From Areca catechu (lineage: Eukaryota > Streptophyta > Magnoliopsida > Arecales > Arecaceae): DNA of 64,000 bases. The first letter of the stretch is position 1. Each line of letters opens with the position of its first letter. Positions 36,466-47,194 of the stretch are shown in pieces. The stretch is taken from contig JAHSVC010000030.1 in the NCBI GenBank assembly GCA_021397845.1, positions 372,001 to 436,000 on the forward strand, written 5' to 3'. Under the pieces are notes generated by a model that had not been told where the DNA came from, searched no databases, and saw only the letters and a list, made by a program, of their open reading frames with translations. The position numbers and the translations under genes are program-made.

Positions 36466-38004
36466 ATGATGTGGCAAGATCACTGACTTGAAGTCCCTTT
36501 CGGATCCAGCAGGATGCCATGCTGGTAGAAGTTGCCACGTCAGACTCCCTCTTCGAGTTCCTTCGTCGAGCAGCTCCCTCGAGGTCAAGCCCACCTCGGT
36601 CGAAGTCAAGCTCCCAGCCTCTTCGAGTTCTTTCACCGGACGGCTCCCTCAAGGTCGAGCCCATCTCGATCGAAGTCGAGCTCTCGCTCTCTTCGAGCTC
36701 CTTCGTCGGGCAGCTCCCTCGAGGTCGAGCCCACCTCGATCGAAGTCGAGCTCTCGCTTTCTTCGAGCTCCTTCATCGGCGACTCCCTCAAGGTCGAGCC
36801 CACCTCGATCAAAGTCGAGCTCCTGCTTTTTTCGAGCTCCTTCACCGAACGGCTCCCTCGAGATCGAGCCTACCTCAGTTAAAGTCGAGCTCCCACTCTC
36901 TTTAGCTCCTTCACCGGCGGCTCCCTCGAGGTCGAGCTACCTCGGTTGAAGTCGAGCTCCCACTCTCTTCAAGCTCCTTGTCGGGCAACTCCCTTGAGGT
37001 CGAGCCCATCTCGACCGAAGTCGAGCTCCGGCTCTCTTCGAGCTCCTTCGCCGGGCGACTCCCTCGAGGTTGAGCCCGCCTTGGTCGAAGCCGAGCTCTC
37101 TCTCTTTGAGCCAAGCTCTCTTTGGTCGAGAGGTCCGGCGACCAGAGGCCGTCCCCATGCCAAAGTCCATGGTGCTTCAAAGGATTCAGAAGCAGAAAGA
37201 AAGGGATGTCACCACCTCCCTTGGACGGCAGTGCGCCGCCCAAAAACCATGGAGAGACACCCCTTGGATGCCATGATCTCTCTCGCCATTGTTTACACTA
37301 GATAGGAAAAGGCACCCCAATCAAGGCACTAAATTTCCCAGTCAGTCGATTGCACCACCCAGGAGAAGAAACCATGCCAGGGGATTCAAACCAGGGGGCG
37401 GCTATCCCCAAATCGAGGTCCTGCCAAAATTCTCAAAGTGTGGTGACCAACTGGGAAGTCATAACTATGGCATAACTCCCTATCATGAAGGAGGAAAGGC
37501 ACTGGGGTGCACCGCATGGAGCATTGCTGATCGTTGACCTTTCGGTACATGCAAAGAGGGAGGAACCCGAGGTGGGTAGCTGGAAGGTTCCGTGATCTAA
37601 AAGAAAGTTCAAAGGCCTTCGAACAAGATAAGCAAGCAAAGGCAAGCGAAGGGAGAGTAAGAAAGAAGCAAAGCACTCTGAGGCTACCAGAGAACTCACC
37701 GGAGGAGTCTCGATGGACACAGCCACCACAGCTCGAGCTATCCCCCATCGCTACCGTTCTCACCCTACTCTTTTCTTTGAAAGCAAAACATCCTCCTCCT
37801 AGCATGGAGTCCGATCAGGGGCCCACCGGAGAGGATATGTTCTCCTAGATCATCACTGACTTGATCATCGGAGTGTCCTCGCCGGGATCCCTGGCCTGGG
37901 TCTTCTTTTTTGCATATCCGAGCACGCGAACTGGATTCTATGTGACAAGGTCGGTGTCTGATGCCATCCCCAAGCTGCAGGCCACGGCGGTGTAGGCGGC
38001 AACA
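36466..38004 (+). repeat. 5' LTR of the Tat Gypsy (1539 bp)
   Basis: It starts TGATGTGGCAAGATC and ends GGCGGCAACA. It is about 140 bp longer than the right LTR, mainly because it holds more 66-bp units. Large open frames on both strands here (for example 36488-36949) are products of the GC-rich repeat and are not genes. Confidence 0.85.
36553..37083. repeat. 66-bp tandem repeats in the 5' LTR, about 8 copies
   Basis: The unit is close to GGCTCCCTCGAGGTCGAGCC, CACCTCGATCGAAGTCGAGC, TCTCGCTCTCTTCGAGCTCC plus a short join. It is GC-rich with many GTCGA and TCGAG palindromes. All six frames stay open through several units because the period is a multiple of three. Confidence 0.85.
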
Positions 38005-38006
38005 GC

Positions 38007-38026
38007 TTGGCGCACCAGGTAAGGGA
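38007..38026 (+). other. Primer binding site of the Tat Gypsy
   Basis: TTGGCGCACCAGGTAAGGGA begins two bases after the GCAACA end of the 5' LTR. The TTGGCGC start matches the usual Tat/Athila primer-site form. The tRNA was not identified. The leader that follows (38027 to about 38700) has no clear ORF. Confidence 0.6.
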
Positions 38027-38699
38027 GACAGGGCACAGTATGATTCAAGCCAATCCCCACGTGCAACTCCACCCGAAGCATGGTGATGATGCGCATGTGC
38101 AAGATCTCCACCAGCCATGCAGGAGACCCTCCTTCTCACGAGGGCCCGCACAGTCTAGAAAGGAAACCCACGCTCCACCGTAACCATCTTCGATGGATGT
38201 TTAGCTGGCTGCGCTCGTCCAACAGATGCAGGTTCTGACTACGATGGTGCGATAGTTACAACATCAGCACAGGTCCCTGGCCACCTACCAGCAGCCAAGG
38301 ACCCCCGTGGCTCAAGCCGCTGTACCCCGTGATAGTCTGCGTTCCTTCCAAGGAAGGCCATCACTATCACAGGCCATGACTGACCTCCGGGGAAGCCACC
38401 GACCCCCGGGAAGCCAAGGACTGGGTCGGTCGACTAGGAGAGCCGATCTCCGATCTTCGAGCACGCCGCTGTTAAGCATCACCGAAGCCATCGAGGCAAG
38501 GCTCCCGCCATGACCCCCTCAGCTATCATCTTCATCTCCCTCCGATAGCCTCGATGAAGGCTTCCATGACGGCTACAAGTGCATGGCCAAGAAGTGCCTG
38601 GAGGACTAGGGAGAGTAAGCTGGCAGAACTTATCTCGCCAGTTTGCAAACTTGCACGGCTCCTCCCGTGAGCCGGCGGGCCATGATGCCCGTCCCCCTT

Positions 38700-39660
38700 T
38701 TTCCCGAGAAATCTAAGCGGGAGCCGATCCAAGTCGTTGCTCATGCGAAGGTGGATCTATGATGGGGACCACCGACCCCCTGGAATTATCTCAAGAGCTA
38801 CAAGGCTCTCATGAGAGTCCAAGGGGTGACAACTGCCCTCTTCTGCATCTCTTCCTACCACTCTTTAAGAAGCCCGCTTGGGTCTGGTTCACCCACCTCG
38901 AGCCCGAAAGTATCAACTCTTTTGCGCAGCTGGAAATAAAATTTGTGGCTCACTTCGATGCTTGTCAGAAGGTGCCACGAGAAGTAGACATCCTTTTCTC
39001 CATCAGGCAACAAGACCACGAAACCTTGCGGGACTATGTGACCCGCTTCAAGGTTGCCACACTGGAGATCTATAACTTGGACGAGCCAGTCACCCTATTG
39101 GTGCTGAAGAGAGGGCTTAGGACTTCCCGTTTAACTTACTCCTTGGACAAAAAGCCATCGAAGATGTACTCAACCTCCTCTCCGCGTTCACAAATATATC
39201 CGTGCTGAGGAGGCGGACCGCACCAAGAGAGAGTTGGACGGGAAGCTGCTGAAGAAGCAGCCTTCAAGAGAGGACGTCTGGGATGCGAAAGCCCAGACCA
39301 ACCCGAACTTCCGACCAGGGTTGAAGCCGAAGAGCAGCCCCATCCCAGAAGAAAGATACAGACCTCTCCTCGCCCCGAGGTCAAATATCCTCAGGGAAGT
39401 TAAGGGCGAGCATTACTTACGCCGCCCTCCCTACTGAGGCATCAACGATCGTGACAAGATGAAGTACTGCCGGTTTCATCGTGACCACGACCACAACACC
39501 GAGGAATGCCGCCACCTCAAAAGAGAGATTGAAGATCTGATAAGGAGGGGCTACCTAAGAAAGTTCGTGGAAGGAAAGACCCGAGGAATCCCAAGCGCTT
39601 GCTGCTTCCTCCTGTCCCTCCAGTCGACAATCGACCCATCGAGAAGCCTGTGGGTATGAT
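38700..39660 (+). pseudogene. Tat Gypsy gag
   Basis: The gag core is at 38759-39208: TTDPLELS near the start, PAWVWFTHLEPESINSFAQL, KFVAHFDACQKVPREVDILF, then QDHETLRDYVTRFKVATLEI. Downstream, in another frame, is a Cys/His block KYCRFHRDHDHNTEEC followed by HLKREIEDLIRRGYLRKFVE (about 39460-39580). This is the same order as the gag of the 10-14 kb non-autonomous element, which therefore belongs to a related lineage. Frameshifts separate the parts, and the start codon is not clear. Confidence 0.8.
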
Positions 39661-39769
39661 ATGCTGGGGAATAGAGCACGCTTTTAAGAGGGCCTGGGAT
39701 GGAGAGAGGTCGAAAAGTGTACTCCCCTTATGAGGGAGGAGGGATCTTGGAATCAAAATATAAATGATG

Positions 39770-40110
39770 ATGCTATGATTGTCGAGATGATGATTGCCAG
39801 GCATCTTATAAAGTGGATATGGTCGATAATGGAAGTTCAACTGATATCCTTTTTACGATGCTTTCTCCAGGATGAATCTATCATTTACTTAATGAAAATC
39901 CATGCACACCCCCTTGTCGGTTTTACCAGGGACTCCATGGGAGCTGAAGGAGAGATCACTCTTCCCGTTACTACCGGATCACCACCTCGATAGAATACCA
40001 TCATGATGACTTTCACGGTTGTTAGGCTTCCTTCGACCTACAACGTGATCCTTGGCTGCCCCGGGCTCAATCTGCTCGATGCGGTCATCTCTATCAAGCG
40101 ATTGTTGGTG
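39770..40110 (+). pseudogene. Tat Gypsy aspartic protease
   Basis: A VDNGSSTDILF-like motif (about 39820-39855) carries the catalytic Asp with DNG in place of the usual D-S/T-G, followed by a conserved RF-x-GDS-type strand now out of frame. A further FTVVRLPSTYNVILGCPGL-like block (about 40010-40070) is the usual end of this protease. Broken by shifts and stops. Confidence 0.68.
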
Positions 40111-40229
40111 CAATTTTTCACTCCTTATGGCATAGGAGAGATAAGGGGGGCACTTAGCTGATTTAACACTGTTTGCAAGCTATCCCAGGGGCCATAAGCA
40201 CTGAGGAGTGGTCCAGTTGAGTGCCTATT

Positions 40230-41640
40230 GATGTACCCACTCGGAGCAGATCTGACTAAGATGGTGCAGATCGGCTTAGTGGCAAGAAGAGGAGCGAGCC
40301 TGCCTACTGAGTTTCCTCCGAGCGAACGCAGACGTGTTTGCCTAGATAGCGATAGACATGCCTGGAATTTTTCCGACATCATCACTCACAGGTTAAGCAT
40401 CAACCCAAAGTGCCGCCCCATCCGGCAGAAGAAGAGATGCTTCATCCCAGAGAGGCAACAGGTAGTAACGAGGAGGTGGAGAAGCTCCTTGCAGCCAGTT
40501 TATTCATGAAGTACAATATCCTAGCTGGCTGGCGAACGTGGTCATGGTCAAGAAAAATAATGGGAAATGGAGGATTTATGTGGACTACACCGACCTCAAC
40601 CAAAACTGCCCGAAGGATAGTTTCTCCCTTTTGAAGATCGACCAACTGGGGATGCCACCTCGGGGCACCGCTTACTCTCCTTTATGGATGCGTTCTCCGG
40701 GTACAATCAAATCCGGATGCATCCAGTTGACGAGGAGCACACTACCTTCATCATGGATCGGGGGATGTACTGCTACTGATGATGACATTCGGCCTGAAGA
40801 ATGCTGGCACCACGTACCAATGGCTGATCAATAGAGTCTTCAAGGACTGATCGACTGCAACATGCAAGTCTATATGGATGCCATGCTTGTCATAAGCAAG
40901 CCGAGGTCAGACCATATCATCGACTTGGTAGAGGCCTTCCAAAACCTTCATCTATACCAGATGAAGCTAAACCCGACGAAGTGTGCTTTCAGCGTGGTAG
41001 CTAGGAAGTTCCTAGGCTTTATGGTCACCTAGAGGGGATAGAAGCCAACCCGAGAAGGTTCAAGCGATTGTCGACATGGAACACCCCACCTTGAAAAAGC
41101 AGATCCAGTGCCTCACAGGCCGGATCGTTGTCCTGAGTCGGTTCATCTCATGATCTGCCGATCGCTGCCTACCTTTCTTCAAGGCATTATGTAAGGTGCA
41201 TGACTTCACCTAGACATAGGAGTGCAGGAAAGCCTTCGAGGAGCTGAAGAAGTTTTTGGCATCACCACCGCTGCTCTCAGGCGGAGGATGGAGAGGAGCT
41301 CTTGTTGTACTGGCGATTACCCTAGGGGCTATCAGTTCGGTCCTCGTCCGCACAGATGAAGACGGAGCTCAAAGATCAGTGTATTATGCCAATAAACTCC
41401 TCCGAGATGCGGAGATCAGGTACACCCACTTGGAAAACTAATTTTTGCCCTTATAATGTCTGCTCAGCATTTCAGCCATATTTCCAAGCACACCCGATCA
41501 TGGTCCTGACGGACCAACCATTGAGGGCTGTGCTCAGCTGCCCTGATACTTTCGGGCATTTAGTCAAGTATGCTCTAAAATTTAGCGAGTTCGATATCAC
41601 GTACCGACCGAGACCATCTTAGAAGGCCTAGGTGTTGGCT
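40230..41640 (+). pseudogene. Tat Gypsy reverse transcriptase and first RNase H
   Basis: The RT shows VKKNNGKWRIYVDYTDLNQ, CPKDSFSL (about 40545-40630), an FMDAFSGYNQI-like segment, GLKNAG-x-TYQ-like residues (about 40780-40830), and the active-site strand QVYMDAML (about 40865-40890). The normal YVDD has become YMDA, so the second catalytic Asp is lost. RNase H follows with SVYYANKLLRDAEIRYTHLE (about 41378-41437) and DQPLRAVL. Stops at several points show a dead copy. Confidence 0.83.
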
Positions 41641-41724
41641 GATTTTTTGGTCGAGTGCGTAGGCATGGACGAGGTGCCAGAGGAGACCCTCTCGGAGCGT
41701 CGAACATAGCCCGGGATCAAGGAG

Positions 41725-42125
41725 GACACCTGGGTCCTCCACGTATACGGCGCATCCAACTCGGGAGGGAGCGGAGCAGGCCTCATCCTTGCCAATGGTG
41801 ATGGGGTTGTAGCTGAGTGTGCGCTCCATTTCCAGTTCATGGTAACCAACAACTAGGCAGAGTACGAGGCACTCCTCGTGGGACTGAGAGTCTCCCGTAA
41901 ACTAGGTGTGCCCAACTTGAACGTCTTCATCGACTCCCAGTTGGTGGCCGGACAAGTCTCAAAAGAATTCGAGGCCCGAGATCCCCAAATGATGAAGTAC
42001 TTGGAGTAGGTATGCTCGAACACGACAAGTTTCCGGTGCTTTAGCATTTTCTATATTCTCATGAAGAGAATGCTCGCACCGATGCCCTCTCAAGGCTCGC
42101 AACCCTGCCGGACTCATCACTGGGG
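41725..42125 (+). pseudogene. Second (archaeal-type) RNase H of the Tat Gypsy
   Basis: A second RNase H-like domain follows the first: VLHVYGASNSGGSGAGLIL (about 41735-41790), AEYEALLVGLRVSRKLGV (about 41857-41910), VFIDSQLVAGQVSKEFEARD (about 41923-41980), and an ARTDALSRLAT-like end (about 42073-42105). Dual RNase H is a diagnostic trait of Tat-lineage Gypsy elements. In-frame TAGs interrupt it. Confidence 0.8.
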
Positions 42126-42189
42126 CATGCCTACATTGAGTACCTCAAAATCCCAAGCTACGAGGCTTCCGGGGAGGTCTAGTAGGTCA

Positions 42190-43440
42190 CCCTGGAACCC
42201 AGTTGGATGGATCGGTACATCAGGTACATCATCGACAGCGTGCTGCCTGAAGATCGTGCGGAGGTTAGCCTCATCAAGAAGAAGGCCGCGCGCTTCATGT
42301 TGATGGACGGGCAACTCTATCGCAAGTCCTACTCTTATCCACTTCTGAAGTGCTTAAGGCCCACGGAGGCGGCCTTTGTGCTCCAAGAGATACACGAGGG
42401 CCTCTACGGGAATCATGTGGAGGGCAGGACGTTAGCATACAAAACCCTCCGGCAAGGGTATTACTGGAGACTATAAGAGAGGATGTTGTCGACTTCATGA
42501 AGAAGTGTGACCACTGCCAGTGCCATGGCTGCATACAGCATCAACCGATGGTGCCACTCTTCCAGCTCTCCGCCTCCTGGCCATTTGCCTAGTGGGGGAT
42601 GGATATCCTTGATCCTTTTCCTCCCGTGTCCGGGCAACACAGGTTCCTGAAAGTGACCATCGACTACTTCACCAAATGGGTAGAAACGAAGCCACTAGCA
42701 TGGATTACCGAAGCCAAAGTCAACCATTCTTCTGGAAGACAATCATCTGCCGCTTCGGACTCCTCAACACCATCATCACTGACAACGAATGATAGTTCGA
42801 TAATCTGGAGTTCGAGGAGTTCTGCGCTAGCCTCAACATCCATCATCGTTTCACCTCCATGGCTCACCCTCAGACCAACAGAGAGGCCGAGGTGATTAAC
42901 CGAACCATCCTCCAGGGGCTCCGAACTAGGCTGGACCAGGCCAAGGGCAGGTGGGCTAAAGAACTCCCTAGTATCTTTTGGGCCTACCACACAATGCCCC
43001 AAAAGGCCACGAATGAGACACCCTTCATCCTCATCTTCGGTGCCGAAGCCGTTGTCCCGGTGGAACTTGGAGTGCCCACATTATGGGTAGAGGAATATGA
43101 TGAAACCGAAAATCCAGCTTGCCTTCTACTCAATTTGGATCTTATTGAGGAGACGAGAGACAAGGCTCGACTCCGAATGGCGGCCTACCAACAGTGGATG
43201 GCCCGGTACTACAACGCGTGGGTAAGGCCAAAGACCTTTCCCGGGTGATTTGGTACTACGATGGGTTGAAGCCTCTCAACTCGGGAATGTGGCAAACTCT
43301 TCCCGAATTGGTAAGGCCCTTACAAGGTGGTCGAAGTCCTCCCCCATGGAGCCTACTACCTTGTCGAGCTCGAAGGTGCCCGGTTCCCATGAACTTGGAA
43401 TGCCAACAATTTGAGGATGTATTACCAATGATATAAGGCT
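42190..43440 (+). pseudogene. Tat Gypsy integrase
   Basis: The N-terminal zinc domain is read as HEGLYGNH, LAYKTLRQGYYW and CDHCQCH (about 42385-42530). The catalytic core has KVTIDYFTKWVE (first Asp, about 42650-42685), TIITDNE (second Asp, about 42775) and HPQTNREAEVINRTI (Glu, about 42865-42905). The C-terminal part is open for 129 codons (42859-43248): ELPSIFWAYHTMPQKATNET, then FGAEAVVPVELGVPT. A frameshift and a TAG break the core. There is no chromodomain, as expected for Tat. Confidence 0.84.
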
Positions 43441-43529
43441 TCCTCTCATTAATAAAAGAATTCCTTTTAGTGCAAAATTGCCTTTGCCTTGCAGGAATAT
43501 TGCTGCCGACCCTAGGTCTGGCAAATGAA

Positions 43530-43975
43530 GTAGGAATCTTCTGAAGCCCCGCACCTCGAAGCCAGGAAACTCCAGAAGCCCCGCACCTCAAAGCCGGGAA
43601 ACTCTAGAAACCCCGCACCTTGAAGTCGGAAAACTCCAGAAGCCCATACCTCGAAGCCGGGAAACTCTAGAAGCTTCGCATCTCAAAATTGGGAAACTCC
43701 AAAAGCCCCGCACCTCGAAGTCGGGAAACTCTGAAAGCCCCGCACCTCGAAGCCTGGAAACTCTAGAAGCCCCGCACTTCGAAGCCGGGAAACTTTTGAA
43801 GCCCGCACCTCGAAGCCGGGAAACTCTAGATGCCTCGCATCTCAAAATTGGGAAACCCCTGAAGCCTCGCACCTCGAAGTCGGGAAACTCCTGAAGTCCC
43901 GTAGCTCGAAGTCGGGAAGCTCCTGAAGCCCCGCACCTTGAAGCCGGGAAAACTCTAGAAGCCTCGCACGCTATC
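43530..43975. repeat. 33-34-bp tandem repeats after integrase, about 13 copies
   Basis: The unit is near GAAGCCCCGCACCTCGAAGC plus CGGGAAACTCTA. Copies vary by substitution and one-base gaps; some carry TCTCAAAATTGGG variants. A 163-codon minus-strand open stretch (43588-44079) is just the repeat in translation. It lies in the non-coding part between pol and the antisense ORF. Confidence 0.87.
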
Positions 43976-44560
43976 TCTCCAAGTCCTAGCTTGGTGGGGG
44001 CACCTTCTGGACTCTTCAAGTTCAGCTCCTCAGCTTGGTAGCATTTCAAGCACTTGGAGATGGTCGCACCTGGGGCCACTCAAGCCTCCTCGATGTGTTC
44101 ATCAGCTCTTGGCTCGGCCAGGAAGAATCCAGAATACACAACTAACTTTGGGGAGATGCATGAAGCCCTGCTACCGCATTTTCGACATGATAAAAACAAC
44201 TCAAGAAACTCATGACTTTCTTCTTAACCACCCTCTATACCCAGAGCTCTGCCAAGGAAGGCTAAAAGCCTGATACCCCATGACAAAGCATCACAACAGG
44301 AATACGTACATGGGCAGTTACAATCATAAAAGAAAAGAAGAAGGGTGTTGAGACTGTCAAAAGCACTAGAACAAAAGAACTCAGTGAACAGGAAAAAGAC
44401 TTCATTAAAATTGAAGGTGGAGGGTTACACTATCCAAAGACCCTGACAAGCCAGGCAGTCCAGAAACAAAAAAAAAAAAACACAAGGGTGAAAAGAAAAT
44501 AAAAGGAAGGTCCCTATCCCACTACTCCACTGGCTCCTTCCCGAGATGATGCTGGGGCAC
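43976..44560. other. Gypsy interior without a gene
   Basis: No domain or ORF is supported. An A-run is at 44467-44479. The stretch separates the 33-bp repeats from the antisense coding region. Confidence 0.4.
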
Positions 44561-46350
44561 GCTGGCATCCTCTCGGACTTCCGTCGGAGGGGCTACTTCA
44601 GCGGTGGCTACAGGCTCTACTCCTCCTCTTCGGTTGCGGCCTCACAGGGTCCTCGCTCGGAGCTACTGGAAAGGGGTGCGCATCAAGGTTTAGCTCTAGG
44701 AAAAGTTGGGCTGCCCGGGATTGGCAAAACCTGTAGCCCTTGAGGAATGAGTCCGTGTCCACCTCCCAGACTTCATCAGCATATTTTGTTGAGGCCTTAA
44801 AATTAGGCACTGCCTCGACGGCCTCCTTTTGGCAGCCTCCATCAAGGCCACCGCCCCAGCGGCCTTCTCTTTGACTGCCGATGCCCGCGCCTGCACTGCC
44901 TCTAGCTGAGCACGGAGGGCTAGAGATCGTTCCTCTGCTTGGGCCGCCTTGGCCTTGAGCTCCTTCACTCGAGCCGCCTCGGCCTTGAGCTCCTCAGCCT
45001 GGTGCTTGACCGATCTTTCTCCCGAGCCAAGGATGCCTCGAGGTCCTTGACACGCCTCTTGGCATTGGCCACCTCAGCTTTGAGGCCCTTGTTCTTCTCC
45101 TCTGCAGTTTGGGCCCTATCGTTCTTTTCTTTGTCCTCGGCTGCTAGCATCGCGATCTCCTGATCCTTCAGGTTTTCCCTCTAACCCACTAGGTGCAGTA
45201 ATAGCGAATGAGGAGGAGATCCATCCCGACCTGCACCGATGAAGATGTCAGCCGTGCTAAAAAAAAGGAAGAAAAGAAGAAAAAGAGAAAGAAAAAGTCA
45301 AAGGATACTACTATGAAGAGGTGGGGGAAGGTGCCAAGGATGTCCTCCAAAGGACTTGCCTTCCCTTTCATGCCGATCGTGTGACTGGACGGTGAAGTCC
45401 ATCATACGCTCGGCCAGAGTGCGGTCTTGGGTGATAGAGGAGTTCGGCGCCACCTCGATGGATGCCTTCCGGATGTCAGTCCTCGACTTTGCCAGGACCG
45501 CCACCGTTCCCTCGGGAGGAGTAGCCAAGGATGTTTCTGAACTCCTGTTGGAGCTCACCGCCATGCTCGACAGCACCGCCGATAGTTGCTCCCTCCTCTC
45601 TTCTCCCATCTCTACCTCGATGACTTCCGGGGGTGGGGCCATGGTGATAGCAGTAGGTCGAGCCCATATGCCAGCATTGAACTCCCGAGCTAGGGGCAAA
45701 GCCCGCTGTCTTGGTGGATTGGGGGCCAGCTCGACCGCCCTTCCCCCTGGGCTGGAGGCTACGACGGGCCCAGGCCTCTGATTGGGCTCATTCTGGGCCC
45801 TCTTCGATGGGGTCTCCCTGGTCCCGCCGGTGCACTCTTCTTTGGGAGGACTCGAGGAGCTGCTCCATTAAGAACTTTATTCCTACAAGAAAAGGAAAGC
45901 CGAAGTCAGCCTCCAACCTGAAAAGGTCCACAGAATGAAAAAAGAAGGGTTATACCGAACTCACTCAACTCCCGAATTGGGCTGACCCCGATGCTAGGGT
46001 TATACGAACCTCACTAACTCCGAATTAGGCGCTGAACCCCAGATGCTCGAATAGGTTATGCCTCGATAACCAAAACCTCAAGAGAAGGCGATCTAGTTGA
46101 GCAAATAGCTGGAACATCGTATACTCTCGATCAGTCGCTTGACCTTGGAATCTGATTCGAAGCTGCGGTTGGATCAATCCAGACCCATTCGACTCCATCG
46201 ATTGGAGTAAAGAAAGTACATGCCCTCTTCCATCCTTTGAGGAAGAGGGGGATATGTCATATTTTGATGCTTTCAGGCGAGGAGACACGCAACCACCACC
46301 CAGGAATACCTATGCCTTCCATCAGTGGGGGGGGTATGTGGCATTTCAGA
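44560..46350 (-). pseudogene. Antisense ORF of the Tat Gypsy (coiled-coil protein), broken
   Basis: Minus-strand coding remnants lie between pol and the 3' LTR. In protein order they are an upstream part (46288-46025, with SMESNGSGLIQPQ and FQLFAQLDRL), a Pro/Glu linker (45699-45298, with VIEVEMGEERREQLSAV), and a long Ala/Glu/Lys coiled coil (45150-44700: AEEKNKGLKAEVANAKRRVK, then ELKAKAAQAEERSLALRAQL). The C-terminal part (44810-44600) has KYADEVWEVDTDSFLKGYRF and LFLELNLDA. Extra antisense ORFs at this site are known in Tat elements. The function is unknown. Frameshifts and a stretch like an intron split it. Confidence 0.6.
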
Positions 46351-47189
46351 GCACGAAAAAAGCCCCCCTGCAACAGGGAGAAAAGCGAACGGGACGATCT
46401 CGTGGAAATGACAAAAAGACGTGAAGCAGTTGATAGTTCTAACTACATTCGGAGCTAGTTGAGCAGGGACGAGATGATAAGTTGCTGAGTACAGAAAGGA
46501 AAAATGGATGAAGGGTAAACGGAGACCCCCTACAAGGAATTTCTCATAAAGGGCAATCCAACTTGGGCAATCGGAGGTGACCCGTTCCCCTGGTCATGGG
46601 AGATGGAGGTCCGGATGCCGAAAGCTTCCGGATTATCGAGAGATCCTCCTTAGTCATCATCGAAGCGACACCGGTGGCCCAGTCAGACGAGAAGGCATGA
46701 AAGGGGCTTCGGGAGCAGAGGGAATGGGAAGGCGAGCCTTGGGCTCTCACTATCACTATCCCGGTTAGGTGAAGACCTCTGCGAACATGGAGAGGAACTT
46801 CCTCCTCCTCATCGAAGGATGGAGTCCTTGGTCGAGAGGGCCCTGCCTTGTTAGGGTTGCTAGAAGGTTGATGGCTCCGACTCGAGGGGGGCCATCGTGG
46901 AGAAGAACAAATGAGGAAGAAAGAAAGAGAAGGAAAATGGGGTCCGGGGAGGCCCTAAAGACGAACTCAGCCTAGCCAAGGAGGAAAAAAAATACTAAGG
47001 AAGACGAATCTGATGGCCTTGAAGGTAAAGGATGGTCAGGGGAGAGGAGAAGAAGGACTCTGGTCCATCGGCGGGCTTGAAGAATTCGAAAGAAGTAATT
47101 TTTCAGAAAAGTTTTCTTTCTTTTCAAAGTAGCTAGACAGCAACCATACGCCCTCTCAGGACTTCCTCCATCGGATTGTGCCACATGTC
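46351..47189. other. Gypsy interior up to the Copia insertion
   Basis: No clear gene; minus-strand open stretches may include a decayed N-terminal part of the antisense ORF. The Gypsy sequence stops at GAGAT (47190-47194) and resumes with the same five bases at 57331. Confidence 0.45.
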
Positions 47190-47194
47190 GAGAT

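Noticed and set aside
36488..36949. Several long Ser/Arg-rich open frames on both strands (also 57634-58501)
   Set aside because: They are translations of the 66-bp LTR repeat, whose length is a multiple of three, and they occur in both LTRs on both strands. No domain.
43588..44079. 163-codon minus-strand ORF with repeated SRLRGAG-type residues
   Set aside because: Purely the 33-bp tandem repeat in translation.
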